From Sebastes aleutianus (Eukaryota; Chordata; Actinopteri; Perciformes; Sebastidae): DNA of 64,000 nucleotides. Numbering within the stretch: position 1 is the first letter of the stretch; the number at the start of each line of letters is the position of its first letter. Where the stretch lies: contig CAKAKS010000067.1 of the NCBI GenBank assembly GCA_916700875.1, positions 6,204,909 through 6,268,908 on the forward strand, in the 5' to 3' direction. Shown piece after piece: positions 53,103-63,995 of this stretch. The notes under the pieces are model-generated. The model was not told the DNA's origin, ran no database searches, and saw only the letters and a list, made by a program, of their open reading frames with translations. The position numbers and the translations under genes were made by a program.

Positions 53103-53850
53103 CAGTGGAGCGGATAACATCCATTTTTCAATCAAATCGCGCAAATAGAGATACAAGCACCAAATTTGTCATGATGATTACCGGGGGGTCACTAAGCAAA
53201 TATAAACAATTGGCCACTTGAAAATCCAAGATAGCAGCCATTTTTCAAGATGGCCGCCAAATTGACCTGCTGATAATGATTTATCTCACAGAAATTCATC
53301 TACTTGATCTTTTTGAGTGATCTTGGTGTCAAATTATGTTTTCTCGCATGCTGGATCTAATTTTGATAGTTTGAACAATTTTTAACTGCAATATGGCGGC
53401 CATTTTTCAAGATGCCTGTCAAATTTACTCGCGGAGAATGTTTTTCTTAAAGAAATGCATGTACTTGGTCAATTTGAATGTGTGATGTAGAGATATATGT
53501 TTTCTTGTTTGCTTGATCTTACTTTCTGGCTGTCCGCTGAGTCTTTGCTTTGTGTTTTTTGCGGCTTCAGAGTCCAAAGTTCCAGTTCTAGTACCTGGTG
53601 TTGGATATGGAGCTTGTCATATTCCTGCTTATCCGGTCCTTCAGGGAAGGAAACTTTGGACTACTGATCCCCTACTCGACCAAGTAGATGCATTTCTATG
53701 AGATAAATCATTACCTGCAGGTCAATTTGGCCATCTTGGATTTTCAAGTGGCCAATCGTTCATATTTGTCAAGCGTCCCCTCGGGAATCATCATGCCAAA
53801 TGTGGTGCTTGTATCACTATTTGCATGATTTTTCCACTATCCGCTTCACT
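53103..53850. mobile_element. Long inverted-repeat (foldback) element
   Basis: The left 170 bp or so and the right 170 bp are imperfect inverted copies: both arms carry GCGGATA at the outside, then ATACAAGCACCA and ATTGGCCACTTGAAAATCC. A second, inner inversion surrounds GTCCAAAGTTCC. No transposase frame and no clear target duplication. Likely a non-autonomous DNA element. Confidence 0.75.
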
Positions 53851-53904
53851 ATGTAGTTAAGAGTAGTTTTTTATTTATTTGATTCCTGCCATCTCTTGCT
53901 TCAC

Positions 53905-54003
53905 CCTCCAGTCCAGAGGGGGCGGTAATGCGCATCTTTGCCTACCGCCAATAAACACTAAAGAAGAAGAAGAAGAAGCAGCAATAGAAGAAGCAGAAGA
54001 CAC
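53905..54003 (+). repeat. Dispersed repeat tail with (GAA)n at the SAMD3-like gene start
   Basis: Contains GGGGGCGGTAATGCGC, CCGCCAATAAACAC, then an AAGAAG run. This combination is one I recognise as a common dispersed teleost repeat tail. It lies directly before the start codon of the next gene and may supply its 5' UTR. Confidence 0.55.
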
Positions 54004-54016
54004 GTTTCCTCTGAAG

Positions 54017-54185
54017 ATGACCACCCTCCAGTCGCTGAAGTCTTTCATCCAGCAGCGTCTCTCCGTGGCGGTGGAGGAGATCTCCGGTCTGCTGGAAACA
54101 ACCATCTGTAACTATGAAGAGGAGATCAACCGGCAGCGCAAGATGCTGGAGGACGAGAGGACTGAGTTCCTCATCAACAAAGCAG
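54017..54185 (+). CDS. SAMD3-like exon 1: coiled-coil N terminus
   Basis: Starts MTTLQSLKSFIQQRLSVAVE and continues with an acidic/basic heptad-like stretch (EEEINRQRKMLEDERTEFL). It resembles the short first exons of many teleost zinc-finger and SAMD3-like genes. Ends with one base of an Asp codon; donor GTCTGA is weak. Confidence 0.8.
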
Positions 54186-57100
54186 GTCTGAACAAGTTTC
54201 TCCTCAATGTGTTGCTGTCGTTAAACTCACAGGCCTGTCTCGGGTCAACATTATGTTCAAGGTGCTACATTTAAACCAGCAGACTGAAGCTAGTTAGAGT
54301 TATTGAACATGTAGTTTAGTCTCCCTTTAGGCTGCAGCAAGCTACACCAGGTTTAGACCGGAAGTTGAGCATTAATGGCCTTCAGAGTAAAAGTGTCAGA
54401 TGAAACAAAGGTGAATAATGTTGTTTTATTGGCAGTTCACAAAGGGCTCAGTCGCATCAATCGCAAACGAATTTGTCGTTATGTCTTAGACGAGTGCTAG
54501 TCTCCCACATTACGACCCGAAGCCTTCCAAGCAAAGATGTTTGGATTTACTGTGAAGGAGATGACACCGGAAGTAGTTCCGAACCTGCGAAAATCCAAAA
54601 CAAGACGACACAAGTCTGTCTCTGCTACTCAGAAGTCCGCTTAGTATCTGCGACTTTGGGCTTGTTTTCCTGAAAAGTCGCTCACAAATATTGGTAGTCG
54701 CGGTTTGCGTTTTTTTGGGCTTGTTTCTAGAGTGTAGTAGTTGCTTGTTTGGGCTCCTGTCTCTCCTCTATACCGGTCTAGTTTGTCCTGTTGTAGGATC
54801 CGCACACCAACCAGATCCCTCCGCCATACACACTGATACAGGGGTTACACCTCTGGAGGACTACAGAGAGAGTGGAGATGATAGTCCATCCATCCATCTG
54901 CAATAGTGACATCATCAATGTGTGCAAACACGTCAAAGATCCCAGAATGATGCATGTTTTTGGGATACAGTATAAATATAGTACACACAGCATTTTTAGC
55001 TTTATAATATGTTGAACTATGTTGTATGTATGGAGCTGTAATGTATGCAAAAACATACAGACAACATACAGATTTACAGCATCTATTCATCAACATGAAC
55101 CTTATTTCCTGTCTATCTACAGTACCCATTTATCATATATCAGACTACATTGTGTTATCTAATATGATAATATAGGCTACATTTACAAACGGACTAGACA
55201 CTTCTGAAGACTGAAATGTATATTTCACTCACTCTACCATCCCAGCTAAGATTTACTACATATAGTATACCTACTAGAGTTGTTCAGCTGGACATGTGGC
55301 AACTGTTGGATAATGTAAGAGCTTGTCAAAAACACAATAAAATAAGTTTATATTTAGTTTAGTTTGCTAATAGCTTGATAATGTAATGAACTGGGACTGG
55401 GTTCGTTACTTTATAACAGATGGATCTTTTTACAGGTTTATTTGGAAAGATAAAAAGTTTAAAAAGGTGACATTACAAATAGAACATGTGCAAACACGCT
55501 TTAAAAACAGATGCACGTACAGCTGGCGGTACTGTGAGGTGGTCGGTTTATTATTAACACGGTTTGTTTCTGTGCAACTTATCGGAGGATGTCTCTCTCA
55601 TTCAGCAGCCTTGTTACGTCCCGTCATCCACCGCTTTCTTCTTCCTCACCGCGTACGGCCAGGAGCTCCCGCACCTCAAAGTATCGCCACATATCCATGT
55701 TGTTCTCGTCCGTCGTTCACAGACTGTGCGCCCTCATTTGCAACCGAATAGGTTTGTCCCGCCCTGTTTGTTAGCGACCCTGGTCCGTGCCATTCGCATC
55801 GAAACCAACCCTGTTCTGACCCACCTCTCGACCTGGGTCACAAAGGCGAGTCGATCAACGCGGGTTAACCCTTTCATACACACAATCAACCCTGGTTGAG
55901 TCCTCGGTGTGAATTAGAGTGTTGTTGCGGGACAAATATTTGCGGAGTTGATGGAGTTTAGTTAACAATGCCATTGTACTAAGTGGGCAAAATATGGCAA
56001 AAAAGTATTACAAAGACGGGGAAAAAGAGAGAGGACTTTAAGATTGATACAGTTTTTGTAAGTGTGGTATACGAGCACGTCATACCGAACTGTTTAGACG
56101 AGAAAACCAGAAGCCGTTAGACTTGTGAATAGCCACAGTACAAGAAATGGTCAGTTCACCGTGCATATAGACTGATAAATGACCTTTTGACCTTTTGCAC
56201 TTTAACCTGTGTCAGCTATTGCTGCTATTAATCCTGTGTATGTCTTTTAACACATTTTGTCTCTTTTCTTGAGAAAAGAGAGATATTAATTGATAAGCAA
56301 TTAAAAAAAAGAAAACAGGAAAACATTTACCTCTGTCAATGTATAACAGCTTTTGTGTTTCTTTCACAGATATGCAACAAGCTATGAGATTTCGAGTCAT
56401 CATCGATCATGATATCAAGAAGATAACTTTCCAGAATGGCATCCCCTCGTCTGTGGAGGACATGATTAAAGTGTTTAAACAAGCTTTTTCCATCACCACG
56501 GAAATAGGTCTTCAGTACAAAGATGCTGACTTTGATGACTTCTTCACACTAACCTCTACAAGTGACCTCAAGGATAAAGACACGGTCAAAGTAGTGCAGG
56601 TGCATCCAGGCATAATAACGACCACGGTTCATCAGGAACGCAACCCCGACACATCTGACGTGTCGTCTGTAGACGATCTGATCTCTGTGGATTCACAAGA
56701 CACTATGATCCACACTCCCCCTGTCATTGAACGGCACAACTTGTGGCCTTCCGTCTTTCCTATTCCAACCTTCTCCTACAACACCGAGATGGCTTTGAGG
56801 CAAGGTAACGAAAAGTTCCTCAAAGATGGAACTCTGCTGACGTCACCGAGCGTCAAATCGGACATCCTGGAGCGCCTGGCGGAGGCCATGTTTTCCTACA
56901 CAGCTTATCCCAACGATCCACAGAGGGCTGCAGTCGCACAGGCACTAATAGAGAAGCATCCCTGCCTGAGGGAGCCCGGCTCTTATAACGGATGTTACGG
57001 GTGGCAGCAAAGCCTAAAATACAAATGTGCAAACTACCGGAGCAAACTTAAAGCACACGGAAACCCCGAACTGCTAATAAATACGATGAAACACAAGCAG

Positions 57101-60100
57101 GAGGGCGACAGGAAACCTGCCAAAAATATCAAGAAACCCAGGAAATCTGAGGTGAACTACCTCCCCCCACATCCAGCCGGTGAAACGGATGACAGCCTGG
57201 AGAATGTGAGACTCAAGCTCATCGCATCGAGCAAGACAAAGGACAATGTTCCGATGATAAACGACATGATGTGCAGAACGTACAGCTGCAGAAGAAGAGA
57301 AGTGGTTGGCCAGGCCATGCAGGTGGCAGAATTTAAAGAGAGATGGCCTGCCCTCTTTGATCCGATGCAGGTAAAGAAACTAAACTCTGACTCCCAAGCT
57401 GTCCCAACAAACGGTTTGTTCTTACTGCAGCAGTATTGGATTACATTATATGGGAATGCGCCTGTGTAACTAGTAAGGAGTTGACATAAATCCTGTCTTC
57501 CAGATAAACGAGGAGTTCCGAAGGTGCAACACTATTCCCCTGGAGTCGACATTTATCTCCCAGCTGGACAGGTACACGCCCAAGTTCCTGGAATTATTCA
57601 GCTCAAGGGGAGGAGCTGTTGGACAGCGCATGAAGAGTGTGTTGATTGAACTGATACAGGTGAGTAATCAATACATTGATAGGGTTGATCTAGATTTGTT
57701 TTGTTTTAACCTCCTCTACTTAACCCCTCTTTACCATGGAACCATTTTTATCTTTTTTTAGGGGGTCTTTAGTGTGTGTACATCATCTGAACGCTGGGAA
57801 CCTGAACATTAATTTGAGATGCAGCTCAGCACTGTGTCTCAAGTTGTTCTAGTCATTCATCAGAAATGAACATTGTTTTGTTTTTTGTTTAGGCGCCTAT
57901 TCATATGTTGAAAGTTTAGAGTGTATAAGGGCTTAGAACATTTGTGTTGTGTAAACTGCTCAGAAACCCCCTTATTTTCAATCTAGCTAGGAAAGCCATC
58001 CATCCTCTGAATGCTCTAGGTCTCTAGTTTGTGGCTGTAAAGTTTCATGAGGCTGTGATTATCCTAGAGGTCACAACAGGTCATTTTATACAGGGAGGTC
58101 AAGTTTAAAAAAATGAAATGGCTCCTATGGGGACTAACATCATCACACATGAATACAGTTGGGCTCATTGGATCCACAAGAGTCTCAGCTTTACAGTGAT
58201 ACCCAATTTATGTAATTCAAGACTGCTTAGTGACCCCAGGATGCAGAAATATTCAAACACACCATTTTTAGAATAGGTGGAAATGTGTAACTGAAATTTT
58301 GTTTTTTAAACTGTCAGAGGTCAAGAGACCTTTTGAAAATGGCCATGCCAGTTTTTCCCTCACCACAATTTAGCCTAAGTTTAGAGTGATATTTAGCCTC
58401 TTTCCCACAAGAGAGCATGACATGGTTGATAAAAATGGATTCCTTGGGTTTTTCTAGTCTAATCATAACAATACCTTCACTGTAGCTCTGAACTAGCTGA
58501 GCCTGTTTCTGAAAGACAGTAGAGCTGGCCAAGGAGTTGAAGAGGTTAAATAACTGTTGAAGACATGCTGTTGGTACATGTCATTCTCTGCTCATAGCTG
58601 TCTTATGAAATCTAACTATGAGCTGAGAGAGAGTGAAACAAGCTTTTATTGAAGAAGTGACAGAGGAGAGAGGTGCAGATTGTGTTTTTATTCATGTTTC
58701 CATGATTAACTGTAGGACCCACATGCCTCGGTGGTGAAGAAGAGGGACGTGACTCTGAGATGCCTTATTGAGTACTTGGGGGAGAGTGTGCAGGAGCTCA
58801 TTTCTGACTACTATGTAAGTATTATCCTAATTACTTTATGTTTTATTTGAAGTCTTATCGTAGTTTTGAGAGCTCTGCAGGACTTGACATTAAGCTTTTT
58901 CTGCCAGTTTATGTAGATGAGATGTTTTACTTGCCCGATAGCCAAACTTCCATGTGGAAATGGAAGGCCTATGTAACACCCACCACAAGTGCTGGCTAAG
59001 GAATGACAATCACGGAGTTAACTTTAAAGAGTAGAAGCTTTAATTACAGAAGTTTAGCTTTACAATTCATATCCCCCCCCCCACCTTAACCTACTCACTG
59101 TTTAAAACCCAGCTATACTAACAGGGCAGGGCTGAATTACACACTGGCACACACTGCAATCAAGGCGTTTACACGCTAAGTGAATTCACCCATTTATAAG
59201 TCACACATGATTGATTTCACTGTTTAGCTGTTTGACTTGCATTCGACCTGTGTTAGGTTATACACGTTGGGGAAGAAGGCAGATTGACGAACGAAAAAAA
59301 AAAAAAAGATAGGAAACTAGACTAGACAGTAAATAAACCCTAAAGAAAAACAAACGCGAACAAAAACAGCCCCACAGCAAGAGCAGCTGATGCTCTGCAG
59401 AGAAACAAATATTAACAATCTTAAAACACTTCATTATCAAACATTAAAATACATGCCAATTAAATATTAAAACACTATATAACTAAACTCGATCTACTTT
59501 CCTACCGACTACCAGCCGCCTTCAGCGCAGCAGGTAAACAGGTCTAAAATACATGAACACAAGACATGTCACACACATTCAAACAAAATTTTCCGGTTTG
59601 TGTCAGCTGCCACACCTATTAAAAAATCAATAAAATCAATAGGGATTTAAGCAATTATTTTTAATTTATTAACGTACGCCTTTGTTTGCATTGTTAGTGC
59701 TGTTAGCACCAGTAGCTGCTAGCTGCCGGCTCAGCCGTCTCCATGTTGAGAGCCGTGTGGAGGCAATAGATATGCTCTCGATTTCATATTGAGCACCTTT
59801 AAGAGTTACTTCCCCAATTTTCACAGAATAAATGGTTCTACGTTTAATTTTAATGGTCAGCCTACTCATACAAACACAACTCTGGAAGTACTTTTCCTTC
59901 GTCTCCTCAGTTATGCATGTTTATTAAAAAATGTAAACCAAGCGGGAGAAAAAATGAAATGGAATTAAATAAAAGTCCTTATAGTCCCCAACTGGAATCA
60001 CCCAGATTTCACATGACCACTATTCATATAATCCCTACTAGATGAAAAAGCCTTAATAGGCGCTGTAGTTGCACAATCATTACATTACATTGATTAATAA

Positions 60101-61236
60101 TACAATCTGACATTTTCCCTAAATAATTCAGCCTAATGTAAACATACAGTGTATGGAGGACCACAAGAGTCACATAACTAGTAATTGAGTATTTAATAAA
60201 TTCATAACTAATTGTACAACAAAAATAGGCATTAATAAATGTGTTTACAGATTGCCTGCTACACCCCACGTGGCTAATTTGCATTGATTTGCCTCGTTTT
60301 AGTAGCGGCGGGTCACGTTAAAGCTAAATGGAGAAGCTAAGTGACTCGGCAAACCCAATATCTAATAGGTTTAGTAAAAGCAGCGGGGAAATGCTAATGG
60401 GAAAAGAAGTTGCCCTTTTAAATGCCTGTTTAAAACCTGTATTCTTAATTCAATTTGTGAATCCAGTAATTTATTTATTTCTCTTTTTAAACTGCATTTT
60501 CAAATAGAATTTTAAACTCTATCATTTATTTATGAATTCATTAATGTATTTTTAAATGATGTAATTATTGACTGTTTTATGGTGCTTTTGTAAATCCCTT
60601 TTTAATTTGAACTATTTATTGATGGATTCATATTTTATTTGTAAATTCTTTTTATTGCTCATTAAAATGTCAAATATTTAAATACTTTGTAATGTTGTCC
60701 ATGTATTCATAGATTCGTAAATTAATTTGTAAACACATTTATGAATGCCTATTTTTATTGTACACGTAGTTATTAATCAGTTAAATGCTCTGTTAATATT
60801 TACGTGGCTCTTGTGGTCCTCCATAACAGTGCAGCATGTAGTAATACAGTGAAACCTTATGAATAGTTTTTGCTATTTACTCTCAACACATTGGATTTGA
60901 AATAAATAAATGAATGACTGTTTGCATGTTTTATAGAGAACAGCGGAAGATAAAGTGCATCATGACCTTAAAACCCAGAGTATGAGGATCTACGTTTGCC
61001 ACAAGCCGGACGCAGTGGGCATCATCATCGATGGGAGTCCAGTGCTGACGGGTCTGGATAACATGTCTCGAGCCTGCTGCCTTCTCCTTGGCCTGACCTA
61101 TGCCCTAAATCTGGACTACCCTCCCAAACTTGCCAAAACTTTTGAAGTCTTTCAAAGACTATTTGTAGGACTTGACACGCTGCAGCCAAAACCAACGTCC
61201 AAGTACATCAGCCTGAAAAACAAACTGCTCACCTGA
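54017..61236 (+). CDS. SAMD3-like protein, teleost family (5 exons, about 574 aa)
   Basis: Span of exons 54017-54185, 56370-57370, 57504-57659, 58716-58814 and 60937-61236, all with GT-AG ends and matching phases. Order of parts: coiled-coil-like N terminus (about 1-57), PB1-like ubiquitin-fold domain (about 60-130; RFRVIIDHDIKKITF, DTVKVVQV), Asp/Ser-rich spacer, central block with FKERWPALF, then a C-terminal module with VGIIIDGSPVL, GLTYALNLDYPP and a final LKNKLL. These motifs match proteins named 'sterile alpha motif domain-containing protein 3-like' in fish, as I recall them; no SAM domain is visible. The molecular role is not established. The start is the ATG at 54017; an upstream in-frame ATG at 53879 lies in repeat sequence and is less likely. 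Confidence 0.85.
54186..56369 (+). other. Intron 1 of the SAMD3-like gene
   Basis: Contains the candidate alternative exon. 55560-55910 is GC-richer than its surroundings and ends in AACCCTGG/TTAACCC motifs, probably an old DNA element. No further exon found. Confidence 0.5.
54797..54906 (+). CDS. Candidate alternative terminal exon of the SAMD3-like gene
   Basis: After acceptor CCTGTTGTAG the sequence stays open in the phase left by exon 1 and reads GSAHQPDPSAIHTDTGVTPL, then EDYRESGDDSPSIHLQ and TAG. A product of about 93 residues would hold only the coiled-coil part. Supported by phase and splice-site shape alone. Confidence 0.3.
56370..57370 (+). CDS. SAMD3-like exon 2: PB1-like domain and central region
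   Basis: 1001 bp. Completes Asp and continues MQQAMRFRVIIDHDIKK. Holds the PB1-like domain, a Ser/Asp spacer, a conserved block (DILERLAEAMFSYTAYPND, YGWQQSLKYKCANYRSKLK), a Lys-rich segment, and EFKERWPALFDPMQ. Ends in phase 0, donor GTAAAG. Read-through would meet a stop about 100 bp later. Confidence 0.9.
57504..57659 (+). CDS. SAMD3-like exon 3
   Basis: 156 bp, phase 0 at both ends. Encodes INEEFRRCNTIPLESTFISQ, then LDRYTPKFLELFSSRGG and SVLIELIQ, as in the family after the WPALF motif. Donor GTGAGT. Confidence 0.88.
57721..58135 (+). repeat. Dispersed repeat family B, copy 3
   Basis: In intron 3 of the SAMD3-like gene. Shares TCTAGTCATTCATCAGAAAT and TTTCATGAGGCTGTGATTAT with copy 1 but lacks the middle. 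Confidence 0.6.
58313..58500 (+). repeat. Dispersed repeat family A, middle fragment
   Basis: Shares GTCAGAGGTCAAGAGACC, GAAAATGGCCATG and the ATACCTTCACT segment in diverged form. Confidence 0.5.
58716..58814 (+). CDS. SAMD3-like exon 4
   Basis: 99 bp, phase 0 at both ends. Encodes DPHASVVKKRDVTLRCLIEY then LGESVQELISDYY. Donor GTAAGT. Confidence 0.87.
58815..60936 (+). other. Intron 4 of the SAMD3-like gene
   Basis: Contains the 674-bp element and a probable repeat at 58970-59640 with poly-C and poly-A runs. No exon found. Confidence 0.5.
60152..60825. mobile_element. 674-bp inverted-repeat element with 6-bp target duplication
   Basis: Ends TATGGAGGACCACAAGAG and CTCTTGTGGTCCTCCATA are inverted and the arms match for about 100 bp (ATAGGCATTAATAAATGTG-like inside). 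ACAGTG is present immediately outside both ends (60146-60151 and 60826-60831). Interior is AT-rich with no frame. Confidence 0.85.
60937..61236 (+). CDS. SAMD3-like exon 5: conserved C terminus
   Basis: 300 bp including the TGA stop. Encodes RTAEDKVHHDLKTQSMRIYV, then VGIIIDGSPVLTGLD, LLGLTYALNLDYPPKLAKT and the last residues SLKNKLLT. A 674-bp mobile element ends 111 bp upstream of this exon. Confidence 0.88.
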   Translation, partial: RTAEDKVHHDLKTQSMRIYVCHKPDAVGIIIDGSPVLTGLDNMSRACCLLLGLTYALNLDYPPKLAKTFEVFQRLFVGLDTLQPKPTSKYISLKNKLLT

Positions 61237-62385
61237 ACGACCTCTGTATGCTTTTGGGCTGCTCATTCAAGGCTGTGTTTACTTAATGTGTTACATTTAG
61301 GAGTTGTAAAGGTGTCTGGTTATTTAATAAGGACTGTGTTGAACGTTCGTCGTTTGTAAGAACTGTGTTAATGACAAAGGGTTAAAACATTGAGCTGTAA
61401 TTCAGAATTTTAAGGAAGTTAAAACTGGACACCTTTGACACAAATATCCACACCCGTTCCTGTTATGACACCTCAGTAATATGTAATAAGCGTTCCCTTT
61501 CTCAGTTAGGGCAGTTCAACCAAATTACCAAAGAAAAGAAAGATTTTGCAAAGTTTCAGCTGTTCTTGTTGAGAAGGCATGTTGTATAAGCTCTGAACGT
61601 TTTCCAATGAGGTGTATTTTTTTACTTAACGAGACGAGGTCTACTGTAGCTCAAAGTTTTATTTTTACACGTAGTAAAATTATTTTTTTACGATTATCTC
61701 GGAGGGGGAAAATAATACTGAAACACATTTTGAACATATTTAAAAATGACTACTTTTATACATTTTGTAAACTGATATTTCTGTTTAGGGGGGTGACTGG
61801 GGAGAATGAACCACTACTGGTTTACATATGTAAATAAGTCCTTTAATAACAGTTTCAAGTAATCAATTTTTTCCACTCACAGTATATTGATCTGTGCGCA
61901 TTGATTGGTAAACCAAGCGCATGGTTGATCAATCACAGATCTGGCCGGGGAGTGATTGATTGGAGCACCCTTAAATAAAAATAAATAATTTAAATAGCTC
62001 TAAATCAAAACCTTTTTCCCCCACAGACAGGCTGAATGGTTCGATCCTCCTACTGTAGGACGACAGCACATTTACTGTCATCCTACAGCAGGAGGATCCA
62101 ACAGTTAAGTGTAGCCTACTGAATCTTTGCTGGATTCTGGAGACATGGTCGATATGATATTTCCAGTGGTCATCTAATTTCAGGCACCCGTGTGTATGTA
62201 CTGTATGCGCTGATCATGTCAGAATGTGTTCAGTTCAATTACTCAGCTTTCAACCAGTAATGATCTCTGTTATAATATTATTGAGTAATACTTGGATAAA
62301 AGTTTCTATACGAAAATCTAAAGATCAATCCATGTTTAAATAACATGAAGGTTTATGGTTATCCTAAACTGAACTGAGTCCCCAT
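61237..62385. other. 3' UTR and convergent intergenic space
   Basis: The plus-strand SAMD3-like gene and the minus-strand exon at 62386 converge here. A small inverted repeat at about 62043-62100 (TCCTCCTACTGTAGGA and TCCTACAGCAGGAGGA) is the only structure noted. Confidence 0.5.
61974..61985 (+). terminator. Candidate polyadenylation signals, SAMD3-like gene
   Basis: Two adjacent AATAAA motifs about 740 bp after the stop. The intervening sequence looks like an ordinary 3' UTR. Confidence 0.4.
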
Positions 62386-62641
62386 TTAACTTTGACAAAG
62401 TTGTTGTATCCTCTCTGCCAGTTGAAAGCAGTGGAGGATCCTTGTTTTTTCTCTCTGGAGCTCTTCAGGACTCACTTGGCCTTCCAGCTTGGCAGAGAAG
62501 TTGACCAGGTCCTGCATGAAGAGGCCCACGGCCCCTCTAGGTGCCGGAGGGATCTCGGTCAGAGTGCAGGAGTCAAAGCGAAAGTTGATGTTCTTGTCCC
62601 TGGGGAGGCCCGGTCCCCGTTCCTCGATCCATGTCAGAGGT
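62386..62641 (-). CDS. C-terminal exon of an unidentified minus-strand gene
   Basis: On the minus strand an acceptor (GTCCTTCTAG) leads into 256 bp of well-formed coding sequence: PLTWIEERGPGLPRDKN, INFRFDSCTLTEIPPAPRGA, VGLFMQDLVNFSAKLEG, then SPEELQREKTRILHCFQLAE and RIQQLCQS before TAA at 62388-62386. The frame enters with one base of a split codon. Codon use and lack of decay suggest a living gene whose earlier exons lie beyond the window. I cannot name the family. Confidence 0.7.
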
Positions 62642-63599
62642 CTAGAAGGACACGGATGAAATTAATGTTTAAAGGGATTCTTAATTCTGTAATTCACCTT
62701 AAAGTTTCCCTTTAACTGTCATGACAACCAAGGGATGGCAGGGACTGGAACACATCTCCTTTAAACATGTTGCTAATATGGCAGTTCCACAATGAATGAT
62801 ATCATTTCAAGATGGTTATGATGCAACCACAACCAACTAAACTATGTTTTACACCAATAAAAGCACATCCAACACTGACATCTGAAGATCAACTCAAAAC
62901 TTTCTGGTTTTTGAAAAAAATAACTTCAACCTGTAACTGGACTTTGGAGTCACACCGTCTGTGAGCTCCAGACAATTCTGACCAAGAGAAACGGATATTT
63001 AACAATGAGTCCACAACACTGTTATTATGAAACATTATCCACATGCAGGATGTATTTGGAGGGTAACAATATACCAATATTGACGATAACCGTGATATCT
63101 ACAACAATTAATGATATTGAATAATACAGCTTGAATCATGAAATGTAACAGACACCTCACTAACGGTTAAAACTACCACCAACATAATCCACCATGTTCT
63201 CAACGGACACATTAGAAACACTAACAAAAAGTAACATTTGCATTTTGGAACATAAAACGGCAAACATAACACAAGACTCAGTCCAGCACTGCATGATGGG
63301 AAATGGGGAAATTCTTCTACCATAGCTTAGCAGTGAGCAGACGGTGGTGAGGAGCGGTCTGAACACAGGGTGCACATCATTATGCCTGAGGTCAAAGTAT
63401 GTAAACAAACTATGACGTATGCTCCCAGTGACCGGAGAGGTCAGGAAACGGTCGCTCAGTTCTTCTTTCTCTTGTTTCTCTCTTCTTTTCTGAGCCTGAC
63501 TTTTGACGACTGGCTATTTTTCTATTTATAGTTATTTATAATTATTTAATTCTTAGTGAGATTTACTGTTTCAGTGCACTGATGTTATTTTTGGACAAT
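62642..63599. other. Upstream of the minus-strand exon
   Basis: Should be intron of the minus-strand gene. No second exon was recognised; nothing else stands out. Confidence 0.4.
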
Positions 63600-63995
63600 A
63601 TATACTCACCGGCCACTTTATTAGGTACACCTTGCTAGTACCGGGTGGCCTTCTGCTGCTGTAGCCCATCTGCTTCAAGGTTGGACGTGTTGTGCGTTCA
63701 GAGATGGTATTCTGCATACCTTGGTTGTAACAAGTGGTTATTTGAGTTACTGTTGCCTTTCTATCATCTCGAACCACTCTGCCCATTCTCCTCTGACATC
63801 AACAAGGCATTTTCGTCCAAACAACTGCCGCTCACTGGATATGTTCTCTTGTTCGGACCATTCTCTGTAAACCCTAGAGATGGTTGTGCGTCAAAATCCC
63901 AGTAGATCAGCAGTTTTTGAAATACTCAGACCAGCCCGTCTGGCACCAACAACCATGCCACGTTCAAAGTCACTTAAATCCCCTTTCTTCCCCAT
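63600..63995 (-). pseudogene. Broken Tc1-like transposase fragment with terminal repeat
   Basis: Minus strand from 63995 reads MGKKGDLSDFERGMVVGARR then an HTH-like segment with an in-frame stop (GF*RTTISRVYREW); after a frameshift it continues VRDDRKATVTQITT, then SEHTTR-like and MGYSSRRP motifs, and jumps into the element end (GGCCACTTTATTAGGTACAC). These are the N-terminal DNA-binding motifs of fish Tc1-like transposases, so this is an internally deleted, inactive copy whose other end lies past the window. Confidence 0.8.

Noticed and set aside
53879..54016. Upstream in-frame ATG extending the SAMD3-like protein by 46 residues
   Set aside because: The extension is read from the dispersed repeat tail and its Glu-rich AAGAAG tract; the ATG at 54017 begins the family-like sequence.
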